Assembly: GCA_964386005.1 (NCBI GenBank)
Contig: CAYLSB010000019.1
Span: 1-64,000 of the forward strand
Length of the DNA stretch: 64,000 bases
Source: FEN-1350 sp964386005
GTDB taxonomy: Bacteria > Planctomycetota > Phycisphaerae > Sedimentisphaerales > Anaerohalosphaeraceae
Reading direction: 5' to 3'
The notes below the pieces were generated by a model that saw nothing but the letters and a program-made list of their open reading frames with translations, was not told where the DNA came from and did not search any database. Made by a program: the position numbers and the translations under genes. This document shows, piece after piece, positions 1 through 9,399 of this stretch; position 1 is the first letter of the stretch, and every line of letters begins with the position of its first letter.

Positions 1-37
1 CATGCGGTGGATCGCAAACGGATAGACAACCGCAATA

Positions 38-62
38 AGGGCGGATGCCATCCGCTCCTACA
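38..62 (-). repeat. Dispersed palindrome, GTAGG-GCGGAT type
   Basis: Read on the minus strand, this is gtagg followed by the arms gcggat and atccgc around a ggc loop. The same core occurs in the other orientation at 43621-43643, so it is a dispersed intergenic element and not a local hairpin. It could act as a REP-like sequence; no mobility gene is attached. Confidence 0.65.
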
Positions 63-80
63 ATTTGGATGAAGAGGTAG

Positions 81-99
81 CACAACCGTCCCGGTTGTG
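81..99. repeat. Palindrome with 3-base loop (cacaaccg/cggttgtg)
   Basis: Arms cacaaccg (81-88) and cggttgtg (92-99) are perfect complements around a tcc loop, preceded by gtag. The layout (gtag, 8-base arm, 3-base loop, 8-base arm) matches the palindromes near 43.6 kb although the arm sequence differs. Confidence 0.55.
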
Positions 100-465
100 T
101 TGTGGAGGGAGATGCCCGACAAATGGCTATTGATTAATGAATAATGGACAATGAATATTGATAAATGTAAATTGAAATTTGAAATTGTAAAGAATTTTAT
201 GCTTAGGATTTTTGATTTGCTCCTTAGTGGCTTGGGGTCCTGGTGGTGAATCATCTGCGTCAATCTGCGAAATCTGCGGATATTTATTTTGAATTTCGTG
301 CTTTGGATTTAGGAATTTCCTTTCGTCCTGGCGCCCTGGAGTGAGGAATGAAGTTTGTATCTATGATCTGGCACAGAGCTTGCACTGATCGATCTGCGCG
401 AATTCGGAATAGCCGGAGGGGCTATATTCCCAGGATCGGGAGAAAAAAGAAGGAGGGATACAATA

Positions 466-3400
466 ATGCAATATCTTGTAAGTAAGAGACTTATGTCAAT
501 GCGGCTTCAAACGTGGATCGGGATGTCGTTTTGGGGGATCCTTCTATGCGCCACCGCGCGCTCTGAGGATATACAACCCAAATGGATGAGCTATCTTGGC
601 GGTTCCGACTATGATTATGGCCAGGCGGTGGCGACCGACTCCGCGGGCAATATTTATGTCACCGGTGAAACCCGTAACACCAGCGACTTTGTCGGCAAGA
701 TCAACGTCAACCATGGCGGCCGGGATGCCTTCGTGTGCAAACTGGATTCCGACGGCCAAATTCAATGGTCGGCCTACATCGGCGGAACGGGCAACGATTC
801 CGGTCTCGATATTGTCGTCGATTCGGCCGGGATCGTTTACATCGCCGGCAATACCGCGTCGTCGAATCTTGACAATGCCCTAAATCAATATCAGGGAGGC
901 ACCTCCGACGCCTTCGTCGCGGCGATCAATTCCGACGGATCCGTCCTTTGGTCCGCCTACATCGGCGGCGAAGATACCGATCGTGGAAACGGCATCGCCC
1001 TCGACCCGACGACCGGCGATCTGATCGTCGCCGGTTACACCGAGTCGTCGAAACTGCTCGGCAGAACCAACGTCTATTTCGGCGGCGCGTTCGACGGTTT
1101 CATCGCGCGGCTTTCCAGTCAGGGTATGATCCGTTCCTCCGAATACATCGGCGGCGCGTATTCGGATTCCTGCGAATCGGTCGCGGTCAATTCCGCCGGA
1201 TCGATCTTTGTCGTCGGAACATCCTACCTGAGCGACCTTCCGGCGGCGGTGAACACCCGCGCGGGCGCCAACGACGATGCCTTCGTCGCGTCGTTTTCCG
1301 CGACGGGCCGACTCCGCTGGAGCCGTTACATCGGCGGCTCAGCCGGCGATCGCGGATACGATCTGGCCATCGGACACGATAACGCCATCCTCGCGATCGG
1401 CTTCACCGATTCCAAAGACCTCACCGATGCCGTAAACAGCCCGGCCGGTTTGCGCGATGTCTTCTTGGTCTCGCTGACCGACGACGGCGCGCAGAATTTC
1501 GCGCAATACCTCGGCGGCGCCGGCGACGACATCGGCTATGGGATCGCCGTCGATTCGTTCGGCAATAGCGTGATCGTCGGACAGACCAACTCGACGAACC
1601 TGCCGTTGAAAACCAACTCCGCCCTGTCCGGCCAGAACGCCTTTGCCGCCGCGTTCAATTCAAAAGGAACGCTGGTGTTTACGCATTATCTCGGCGGATC
1701 GCTGGATGATATCGGTTTCGACGCGGCGATCGATCCCGACGGCGATATCCTCGCGACGGGAATGACCAACTCGTATCTGTTTCCCGCGGCGCTGAACACC
1801 TTCCGCGGCGGAACCCGCGACGGATTCGTCACGCGGATGCCCGGCGTCGATCTCCGCTACGCCGACCTCGTCGTCAGCATCCCCGCGGAAACGCTTTCGG
1901 CGATTCGCGGCGCGACCGTTTCGATTCCGCTTCGCATCGAAAATGTCGGGGCCGCCGACGCCATCGGCCTGGGTCCGGGATTCTTCACGACCGCCGTGTA
2001 TCTGTCCGAAAGCGAGAACGCCAATTGGACGACCGCTCCAAAAATGGCCGAGTTCAAGCTGGCATTCCTGCCCGCCGGCGACGTGCTGAATGTCTCGGTC
2101 GAGATCACGGCGCCCCCCAAAACCGGGCGGTTTTATCTGCGCGCACAAACCGACATACTGGATACTGTAGCTGAACAACATGAACAAAATAACGCCGGTC
2201 CCGTCGTCGCGATGGACGTGACCGATCCCCCGGGCAAACCCGATCTGCGGATTCGCCGGGACGGGTCATCCTACACGGCCGATCCGGGGCAGATCGTCGC
2301 GATCCCGGTCGTCGTGGAAAACGCCGGCCAGGCCGAAGCGGTCGCCTCCGGCGGGCAATTCTTTCTCACGCAATTTCTCCTGGCGTCCGATCCGAATGAC
2401 TGGACCCGCGCGACGCCCGCCGCGGAATCCTTCAAACACTCCGTACTGGGAATCGGCGCCGTCGCGACCATCGATTTTCAGATCACAGCGCCGATCCAGC
2501 CGGGCAGGTATTATCTGCGGGCCCAAACCGACGTCGGCGACGTCATCGACGAATCCAGCGAGACCAACAACATCGGCGACGTCCTTTCGCTGACGGTCCG
2601 CACGTCGGCGACTCTGCCCGACCTGACCGTCGGCGGAGATGCGACGATCCCGCTGTTGTATAGGCCGAATGAAGACGTGCCGTTTTTCGTGGATCTGGCC
2701 AATCACGCCGACGCCAACGCCGTCCCCTCCGGAACGCTCGGCATCACGACGACGCTGTATCTGGCCAACCATGCCGGGGTGAACTGGGACAACGTGACCC
2801 ATGTCGTGGGCCAGTTGCACTCGGCCTCGATGGACGCCGGCGAGATTCGCTATCGCGATACGATCGATTTCCGCGTGCCGTCGGTGGCGGGCAGTTACCG
2901 GCTGCGGGCGAAGGTGGACAGTCTCGGCGCGGTCGTCGAATCCGACGAGACCAACAACTGGGGACCGATGATCCTGCTGCTGGTGGACGCCGATTATCTG
3001 TTCGCCGACCTGGTGGCGGCATTTCCGGATGCCAATGAGATGAGCGTAAAGCCCGGCCAGTCGTTCGAAGTTCCGGTCGTGATTCACAACCGCGGCTCGG
3101 CCAGCGCGATTCCGCAGGGCGTCAACTTCTTCGATACGATGATGTATCTGGCAAGCGATCCCGCGGCCGACTGGGCGAATCTCGGCGCGATCGGCCAGCA
3201 GCGATTGTATTTCCTCGATCCCGACGAACAGCGAACCGTGCGGATTGCCCTGACGGCGCCGGAGGAGGAAGGGATCTATTATCTCCGCGCGCAAACGGAT
3301 GTGAATCAGGCCGTGACCGAGGGCAATGAGGACAACTGGTCGGCGATGATGCAATTGCGAGTGGAAGGAACGGCGATCCGGAATCATCCGCCGGAACTAC

Positions 3401-4854
3401 AAGCCATCGGCAATCAGAGCGTCGCCGAGATGCAAACGCTGCGGCTGACGATTGCGGCAAGCGATCCGGATTCGGATACGCTGACATTCACGGCGGCGCC
3501 GCTGCCGCGAAGGGCCGCCTGGGCCGGCAACATCCTGACGTGGACTCCCGACTTCGACCAGGCGGGGTCGTATTCGATCACGTTTACGGTAACCGACGGG
3601 GAATACACCGACAGCGAAACGATCGTGATCACCGTGCACAATGTCAATCGGCCGCCGATTCTGGAAACGATCGGATCGCAGGACCTCGTCGAAACGCAAA
3701 CGCTGTCCCTGACCGTTCGAGCCGTCGATCCGGACGGGGATGCCGTGATGTATTCGATACAAAATCTACCCGACGGAGCGAGTTTTGTCGATCGGCTGTT
3801 CCAGTGGACCCCGCGCGAGGATCAGGCGGGGACGTATGCGGTTACGTTCGTCGCGTCGGACGGCCAGAGTCAGCATTCCTCGTCCGTCGAGACCATTCTC
3901 ATTACGGTCCGGAACCTCAACCGGCCGCCGAATGCCGACGCCGGCGAAGATCAGACGCTGACCGATTCCGACAGCGACGGAGTCGCAATCGTCGTGCTGG
4001 ATGGAAGGGCGTCTTCCGATCCGGATTCGGATCCGCTGACCTTTCTCTGGTCGGATAACCTGGGAGATTCGATTCCGGCCGAGCCGAATCCGCAGGTCGC
4101 ATTGCGCGTCGGTCACCATGCCATCACGCTGACGGTTCAAGACAGCGGCGGATTGGCATCTTCGGACATCGTGAATGTCGTAATCAACCCGGGTCCCGTG
4201 ATTCCTCACGCGCCGGTCCTGGAACCCGTCGCCGATGCAACCGTTGTGGAAGGCCGCCGGTTGACCATCGAGTTGTCGGCAACGGATCCGGACGGGGACG
4301 CCGTCGAGTATTCCGCCGTGGGACTACCTGAGACGGCGACCCTCGATCCGCGGACAGGCGTGTTTTCCTGGCAGCCATGGTATGACGATGCGGGGACGGT
4401 TCAGATCACCTTCATCGCTACCGCGGCCGGTTTGCAGGACATGAAATCGGCGACTCTTACCGTTACCGACAAACCGCTTTCCAGTTGGTATCGGCGATGG
4501 CTCATCAAGAAGGCGGTCCTTTCCCCGCTCGATCCCGATTCGTCATTGTTTTTGGAGTTATCGGACCAACAGGTTCTTGAAAATCAATCCTTGATTGTGT
4601 TGCTGGGACCTGCCGATTTATCGGTGATCTATTCGTCCGACAACCTTCCCGATGGGGCGAGGATATCCGGAAATCAATTTTCCTGGCGGCCGTGGTACGA
4701 CCAAAGCGGAGAGTATTCGATACGTCTTACCGCCCAAAACGACAAGGTCATTCAGACCCGATCGCTTCGGATCCGGGTCATCAATGTGCTTTTATCGGAC
4801 TACGATCGTCGTTGGATCGACCGCTTTGATAAACCCGATCGTGCGGGAAATTGA
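466..4854 (+). CDS. Large secreted SBBP-repeat / CARDB / Ig-like protein
   Basis: A predicted exported protein of 1462 residues. Residues 1-33 form a signal peptide ending near ATARS. Residues about 37-460 hold seven or so SBBP-type repeats, each built on Y-L/I-G-G...D...G-x-A-x-D...G-x-T, expected to fold as a beta-propeller-like scaffold. Residues about 465-1000 contain four CARDB-type adhesion modules with the recurring phrase YLRAQTD. These are followed by putative Ig (He_PIG) domains and a PKD-like module (NADAGEDQ) to about 1330. Two related segments, SSWYRRWL and SDYDRRWIDRF, close the last two modules. The start is fixed by a strong aaggaggg 8 bases upstream. No enzyme signature is seen; an extracellular adhesion or matrix role is inferred. 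The Ig modules resemble those of the next gene, from which it is separated by 157 bp. Confidence 0.85.
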   Translation: MQYLVSKRLMSMRLQTWIGMSFWGILLCATARSEDIQPKWMSYLGGSDYDYGQAVATDSAGNIYVTGETRNTSDFVGKINVNHGGRDAFVCKLDSDGQIQWSAYIGGTGNDSGLDIVVDSAGIVYIAGNTASSNLDNALNQYQGGTSDAFVAAINSDGSVLWSAYIGGEDTDRGNGIALDPTTGDLIVAGYTESSKLLGRTNVYFGGAFDGFIARLSSQGMIRSSEYIGGAYSDSCESVAVNSAGSIFVVGTSYLSDLPAAVNTRAGANDDAFVASFSATGRLRWSRYIGGSAGDRGYDLAIGHDNAILAIGFTDSKDLTDAVNSPAGLRDVFLVSLTDDGAQNFAQYLGGAGDDIGYGIAVDSFGNSVIVGQTNSTNLPLKTNSALSGQNAFAAAFNSKGTLVFTHYLGGSLDDIGFDAAIDPDGDILATGMTNSYLFPAALNTFRGGTRDGFVTRMPGVDLRYADLVVSIPAETLSAIRGATVSIPLRIENVGAADAIGLGPGFFTTAVYLSESENANWTTAPKMAEFKLAFLPAGDVLNVSVEITAPPKTGRFYLRAQTDILDTVAEQHEQNNAGPVVAMDVTDPPGKPDLRIRRDGSSYTADPGQIVAIPVVVENAGQAEAVASGGQFFLTQFLLASDPNDWTRATPAAESFKHSVLGIGAVATIDFQITAPIQPGRYYLRAQTDVGDVIDESSETNNIGDVLSLTVRTSATLPDLTVGGDATIPLLYRPNEDVPFFVDLANHADANAVPSGTLGITTTLYLANHAGVNWDNVTHVVGQLHSASMDAGEIRYRDTIDFRVPSVAGSYRLRAKVDSLGAVVESDETNNWGPMILLLVDADYLFADLVAAFPDANEMSVKPGQSFEVPVVIHNRGSASAIPQGVNFFDTMMYLASDPAADWANLGAIGQQRLYFLDPDEQRTVRIALTAPEEEGIYYLRAQTDVNQAVTEGNEDNWSAMMQLRVEGTAIRNHPPELQAIGNQSVAEMQTLRLTIAASDPDSDTLTFTAAPLPRRAAWAGNILTWTPDFDQAGSYSITFTVTDGEYTDSETIVITVHNVNRPPILETIGSQDLVETQTLSLTVRAVDPDGDAVMYSIQNLPDGASFVDRLFQWTPREDQAGTYAVTFVASDGQSQHSSSVETILITVRNLNRPPNADAGEDQTLTDSDSDGVAIVVLDGRASSDPDSDPLTFLWSDNLGDSIPAEPNPQVALRVGHHAITLTVQDSGGLASSDIVNVVINPGPVIPHAPVLEPVADATVVEGRRLTIELSATDPDGDAVEYSAVGLPETATLDPRTGVFSWQPWYDDAGTVQITFIATAAGLQDMKSATLTVTDKPLSSWYRRWLIKKAVLSPLDPDSSLFLELSDQQVLENQSLIVLLGPADLSVIYSSDNLPDGARISGNQFSWRPWYDQSGEYSIRLTAQNDKVIQTRSLRIRVINVLLSDYDRRWIDRFDKPDRAGN

Positions 4855-5011
4855 ATCGGCTCTCCGACCCCTTTTTGTTATCGGACGACGACGGGCCAAG
4901 GTCTTCATTGACCGACAGAAGATTGTATCGTAAGTTTTATCGTGTGGTCTTATATTCCTACGCATAGAAGGAAATCGGTTGAATGAACTCGACAAATAAA
5001 TATCGGGGGGT

Positions 5012-7091
5012 ATGATGAAACGGCGATGCACAATCCAAGGGATGATGGTGGGACTTTGCCTGCTGAGCGCCGGCTGGGTAGTCGATGCGAAAGCGGGGAT
5101 GTTCCGCGCCGACCAGTATTACACCTGGGGAATCGATACCAGGGATCTGGCCATTCCGGACGGGTCGATTATCACCAAAGCGGTGCTGACCATTCATGAC
5201 ATTCAGGGATGGAAAAATGACGGCACCGACCGACTGTACGTGCATTTGGTGGAAAACCCGATTGTCGGATTAAGTGAATTTGTGGATGAGGATTCTTCTG
5301 ATTCTTTCGCCGACAAAAACAAAGCCCTTCAATCCCAATACCAATCCAACCGGTTGTTCGTTTCCCTGCAGGAAAACAACGACGCGCTTTCCTGGGTATG
5401 GAACATCTTTCAGGCCCCCTTCCAGTTTCTCCTGTCCGACTCGTCCCAGGTATCGTACAGTTCGTCGCTGATCGAGTTGATTGATTACGCCGGCACGGGC
5501 GGCAGTTTTGGATTCGGCCTGGATCCGGAGGTGCGCAATTACACGTATTCTCGTATGACGCTGGAGCTGACGATTGATGCGTACGAAGGAACGGCGGCGC
5601 AGAACATACTGACTTTCGAGATTTCGGATGAGGCGATTCCCGTGGCGCTGTGGGCGATGGACGACACGGCGGACACGACGAAGATCACGGATACCAGCGG
5701 ACACAGTCTGCATGGCGTTGCACGACAAAACACTTCGGTATTGACCGCTCCTGGCCGCCTTTCTACCGCGATTCGGTTCAACGGAACCTCGGATTATATT
5801 CTTTGCGGCAACAGCGCCCAGTTGTTGCCGAGTGCGTGGTCCGTGGCGGCGTGGGTGAAATGCGAAGATACCCCAACCCCAACCTTGTTGTCGTTCGGGA
5901 ATCAGCAGTCATCGGTCAAGCTGCAGAATAACAACGCCGGAAGACCCGCCATCATCATGGGGTCAGGCAATTACCGAACCTTCGATCCCGCGGCATGGAC
6001 GACGTTGAAAGACGGCCAATGGCACCACATCGTGTTCACGATGCCCGGCGATGCGATGGATTCGATCCAGTCGGCGCAGATGTACCTGGATGGCATGCCG
6101 GTGTCCGTTGTGGCAACGCTGGCCACCGGTACTCAGATCGCCAAAAGCGGATTCTTTCTCGGCAATACGGATGTTTCAGGCACACAAAGATTCCAAGGGG
6201 CCATGGACGAAGTCCTGTTTTACAATCGCGCTCTATCGGAGGTTGAAGTGGCACGATTGTATTCAAGTTATCCCGATGAATCTTCGGCTCCTATCCTTGA
6301 GACGATCGGCGCTAAGAGCGTGGTCGAGGGATCGGCGTTGTCGTTTGTGATCAGCGCGACGGATGCCAACGGCGGCACGCTGACGTATTCGGCGACGGGT
6401 CTGCCCACCGGCGCGACGTTCAACGCCACCACGCGCACCTTTGCCTGGACTCCCGGCACCGGTACGGCGGGGACATACAATGTGACCTTCCGCGTTCAGG
6501 ACAGCGGAGGATTGTTTGACACCGAAATCGTGACGATCACCGTTACGGCCGCCAATGTTGCGCCCGTGCTGACGGATATCGGCGCTAAGAGCGTGGTCGA
6601 GGGATCGGCGTTGTCGTTTGTGATCAGCGCGACGGATGCCAACGGCGGCACGCTGACGTATTCGGCGACGGGTCTGCCCACCGGCGCGACGTTCAACGCC
6701 ACCACGCGCACCTTTGCCTGGACTCCCGGCACCGGTACGGCGGGGACATACAATGTGACCTTCCGCGTTCAGGACAGCGGAGGATTGTTTGACACCGAAA
6801 TCGTGACGATCACCGTTACGGCCGCCAATGTTGCGCCCGTGCTGACGGATATCGGCGCCAAGAGCGTGGNNNNNNNNNNNNNNNNNNNNNNNNNNNNNNN
6901 NNNNNNNNNNNNNNNNNNNNNNNNNNNNNNNNNNNNNNNNNNNNNNNNNNNNNNNNNNNNNNNNNNNNNTCCTCGGCAACGTCGATGCGGTCAGCGCTCA
7001 GCGTTTCAAAGGCGCCATGGACGAGGTTCGATTGTACAACCGCGTGTTGACGGCGCAAGAGATACAGGCCGTATACCAAGCCGGGCAGTAG
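5012..7091 (+). CDS. Secreted LamG / tandem Ig-repeat protein, interrupted by scaffold gap
   Basis: A signal peptide (MMKRRC... to VDAKAG) leads into a unique domain of about 180 residues. A LamG/concanavalin-like domain follows at about residues 205-420, with GFFLGN and FQGAMDEVLFYNRAL near its end. Then come identical He_PIG Ig-like repeats of 91 residues. The 100-N gap begins 19 bases into the third repeat. Downstream of the gap the coding frame is not the one that stays open through the Ns. The real frame resumes at 6972 with LGNVDAVSAQRF and FKGAMDEVRLYNRVL and stops at 7089-7091, which is the end of a second LamG domain. The gene therefore spans the gap with missing sequence of unknown length. 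ATG 5012 or 5015 both follow a g-rich ribosome site. A surface or matrix carbohydrate-binding role is inferred. Confidence 0.75.
6305..6869 (+). repeat. 273-bp tandem repeats encoding identical Ig-like domains
   Basis: Two full copies (6305-6577 and 6578-6850) read as identical by eye, and a third starts at 6851 with one difference (c at 6859) before the N gap. Each unit encodes 91 residues beginning IGAKSVVEGSALSF. Near-perfect nucleotide identity implies recent duplication or gene conversion, and explains why the assembly broke here. Confidence 0.9.
6870..6969. other. Scaffold gap of 100 N
   Basis: Exactly 100 undetermined bases, the usual placeholder for a gap of unknown size. Coding frames on the two sides disagree by one base at this length. 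The protein on the right is the tail of a LamG domain whose front is absent. The true gap is therefore much longer, probably the rest of an Ig repeat plus most of a LamG domain. Confidence 0.95.
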
Positions 7092-7152
7092 GCCAGGGCT
7101 CTCGTCCGGCATTTCCGATCTCAAATTACCTTGCAGAATCGGGGGGAAAAAG

Positions 7153-7186
7153 ATACGATCCATTCGGTGATGGATCGTATTTTTTT
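7153..7186 (+). terminator. Rho-independent terminator after the LamG/Ig gene
   Basis: A perfect 11-base stem (atacgatccat 7153-7163, atggatcgtat 7170-7180) with loop tcggtg is followed by a run of seven T. It ends 3 bases before the annotated ATG of the next gene, so that gene needs its own promoter or depends on read-through. Confidence 0.85.
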
Positions 7187-7188
7187 GC

Positions 7189-9399
7189 ATGGAAACCCTA
7201 AGCGATATGGATGACAAGGAATTGGGCCCAAGGTTGGATCGATACCACCCGCTGATTCTGGCCATGGTGGGGCTTGGTGTGGGTTTGTATCTGATCTGTA
7301 CCGCCGTACTGGTTTCGGTTGATGGGACGGACTATATCAACAATGCCCGGAAGATCCCGAATTCTTTGGATACGGTTCTTCCCAAAGAAACTTTTGGATA
7401 TTCTTTGCTGATCTATCTTTGTCACTCGCTTGCATTCCCATCCGAGGAGGGGATTGAAAGCTGGATTTACGCCGCCCGGATTTTCAATCTGGTCTGTTGG
7501 ATCGGTGCGTGTTTATTGTTATATCGAATAGCCGGTAGATGGGTCGGAGCTCGGCAAAGCTTTTTGGGGGTCCTGACATTGGTGCTATTGCCGAAACCGG
7601 CGTGGTATGCGGCCGACGTGTTTCGCGACTGGCCTTTTTTGCTGTTTCTGATCGCGGGGATGGGGGCACTGCTGGCGGGGTGTCGCCGGGGCCGATTGTC
7701 GTGGTTCGGCCTGGCGGGTTTGTTATCCGGGGCGGCGTATTGGATTCGCGTGGAGGGCGTCCAAATCGTTATGCTGGGCCTTATGGCACTGGGCGTCGAG
7801 GGGATTGTCCGGACGACAGGTCACAGTCGGGCAAAACTTGTCACGGCGGGAGCGCTGTTGATCGTCGGTTTTGGTTTGGTGGCCGGCTGGCTGATAGCGC
7901 AGCAAGGGCGCGTCGTTCCAGACAAGCTTCGATTTCAACCGGAAATGGAGGCGTCGTCCGCTGGTCTGCCCGGTCAATGGCAAGAACCGTTTCCGCCGAT
8001 ACTGGCGGTTTCACGCGTACCGGAATGGAATCTGAAATGGGTCATTACAACTCCTTATGTATTGCTGAAAGATATCAGCCGCACCATGACCTGGCATTTC
8101 CTAATCATCGGGCTGGTTGGATTGTGGTCGGCGTGGAGAGGCCTGAAAGGGAATACCACGGCGAGATTCTGGATTGTGTTGTGGGGTGGATTTCAGATCG
8201 TGATGTTGACCTATCTCCACGGGACATACGGGTATATCGGCCGTCGTCATGTGTTACCACTGATTGCGGCGCTGTGTGTGGTGGTACCGGAAGGAGCAGA
8301 AAGGATCGTGAGCTGGTTTCAAGGCCGAGGAAATCGAACTGCGGGATCATCGAAACAATACAATCCGGCCTGGATCCTGCTGGGGGTGATGATCGCCGCG
8401 AATCTGCCGAGACTGGTCACGCCTCTTCACGGAGACAAACAGCATTATCGACAGGTCAGCCGGTGGTTGGCGGATCATACGCCGCTTGATGCCCTCCTGA
8501 TGGTCGATGATCCGCGGATCGGTTTTTACGCGGATCGGAGGTATCTGCTGACATCGTTCCACAGCGGGATTCCCGGCCGATTATGGTATTGGGTAACCGA
8601 TGACCCGGAGAACGCGGCCGCGATCAGCGCCCGCGATGGAATCGGTCAACGGACGGTTTTTTTCGCCGATGAAAAGTCAGGTGACCGCATCGATGTATTC
8701 GAAATGACCACTCCGGACCTGGCAACCCGATGGACAATGGACGACGCGGCCGAATCAACCGTTATAACGGATTCCGCGGATCATCCGTATCACGGACAAA
8801 CTCGGCGAAATACGGCCGATCTTGCCGTACCGGGAAAGGCGAATGGAGCAATAGCATTCAATGGTTCGACCGATCACATCGCGTTCGTGGATTCTTCGCC
8901 GCCGCTGCCGACATCGTGGACCATCGCTATGTGGATCCGTTACGAGGAGACACCCAATCCGACGTTGATTTCCTTCGGCAGTTCCCTATCCTCCATCCGT
9001 CTGCAAAGCGACGGTGACGGAAGGCCTCTGCTATGCATGTGGCGAAAAAATTTCCGATATTTTTCAGTCACAGCATTGGAAATTCTGAGGGACGGGAACT
9101 GGCATCATATCGCTTTTACGATGCCGGGGGCGGAACCGGATTCGATTCAGTCGGCACGAATGTATGTCGATGGGGCCGAGATGGGGGTTGAAACGACACG
9201 AGCCACGGGACCGCAGTATGGAAAGAGACAATTATTCCTGGGGACGAATTCCGCTTCGGGGACCTATCGATTCCGCGGCGCCATGGACGAAGTCCGGTTG
9301 TATAACCGGGAATTGACGGGGGAGGAAATCGCGCGACTTGCGCGTATGGATTCCTGCGATTGGACCGAAGAGACGATCAGAAACCCGGCCGGCGAATGA
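7189..9399 (+). CDS. Polytopic GT-C-type glycosyltransferase with C-terminal LamG domain
   Basis: 736 residues. Residues about 20-420 contain some ten hydrophobic segments with short loops, typical of the GT39/ArnT-like (GT-C) membrane glycosyltransferases that use polyprenyl-phosphate sugars. An acidic first-loop sequence (VDGTDYINNARK) and EVR-like periplasmic loops fit that fold. Residues about 512-725 are a LamG/concanavalin-like domain (WTMDDAAEST, LRDGNWHHIAFTMPG, FRGAMDEVRLYNREL) strongly resembling the LamG domain of the upstream gene. ATG 7189 lies directly behind a terminator and lacks a clear ribosome site; ATG 7207 or 7264 are alternatives. The 3' end overlaps the convergent sugar-transferase gene by 23 bp. 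Assignment to a specific GT family is by topology only. Confidence 0.7.
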   Translation: METLSDMDDKELGPRLDRYHPLILAMVGLGVGLYLICTAVLVSVDGTDYINNARKIPNSLDTVLPKETFGYSLLIYLCHSLAFPSEEGIESWIYAARIFNLVCWIGACLLLYRIAGRWVGARQSFLGVLTLVLLPKPAWYAADVFRDWPFLLFLIAGMGALLAGCRRGRLSWFGLAGLLSGAAYWIRVEGVQIVMLGLMALGVEGIVRTTGHSRAKLVTAGALLIVGFGLVAGWLIAQQGRVVPDKLRFQPEMEASSAGLPGQWQEPFPPILAVSRVPEWNLKWVITTPYVLLKDISRTMTWHFLIIGLVGLWSAWRGLKGNTTARFWIVLWGGFQIVMLTYLHGTYGYIGRRHVLPLIAALCVVVPEGAERIVSWFQGRGNRTAGSSKQYNPAWILLGVMIAANLPRLVTPLHGDKQHYRQVSRWLADHTPLDALLMVDDPRIGFYADRRYLLTSFHSGIPGRLWYWVTDDPENAAAISARDGIGQRTVFFADEKSGDRIDVFEMTTPDLATRWTMDDAAESTVITDSADHPYHGQTRRNTADLAVPGKANGAIAFNGSTDHIAFVDSSPPLPTSWTIAMWIRYEETPNPTLISFGSSLSSIRLQSDGDGRPLLCMWRKNFRYFSVTALEILRDGNWHHIAFTMPGAEPDSIQSARMYVDGAEMGVETTRATGPQYGKRQLFLGTNSASGTYRFRGAMDEVRLYNRELTGEEIARLARMDSCDWTEETIRNPAGE

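Larger units (their letters stand above)
1..465. other. Intergenic region upstream of the SBBP repeat protein
   Basis: No protein-coding reading frame is convincing here. The stretch holds two short palindromes (38-62 and 81-99), an A+T-rich segment at roughly 125-235, and three copies of the 7-mer atctgcg starting at 253, 263 and 273, exactly 10 bases apart. A strong Shine-Dalgarno sequence (aaggaggg, 450-457) lies just before the ATG at 466. No clear -35/-10 pair was found. Confidence 0.6.

Noticed and set aside
2266..3387. Long open frame on the minus strand inside the SBBP-repeat gene
   Set aside because: It is antisense to a well-supported gene, rich in Arg/His/Gly as expected from reversed G+C-rich codons, with no domain or ribosome site.
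6305..6869. CRISPR-like or other regularly spaced repeat
   Set aside because: The 273-bp units are directly adjacent, in frame and coding; there are no spacers.
6970..7201. C-terminal tail obtained by reading the LamG/Ig gene straight through the N gap to 7201
   Set aside because: The frame after the gap is Arg/Ser-rich and not LamG-like; the neighbouring frame from 6972 to 7091 gives a perfect LamG end.
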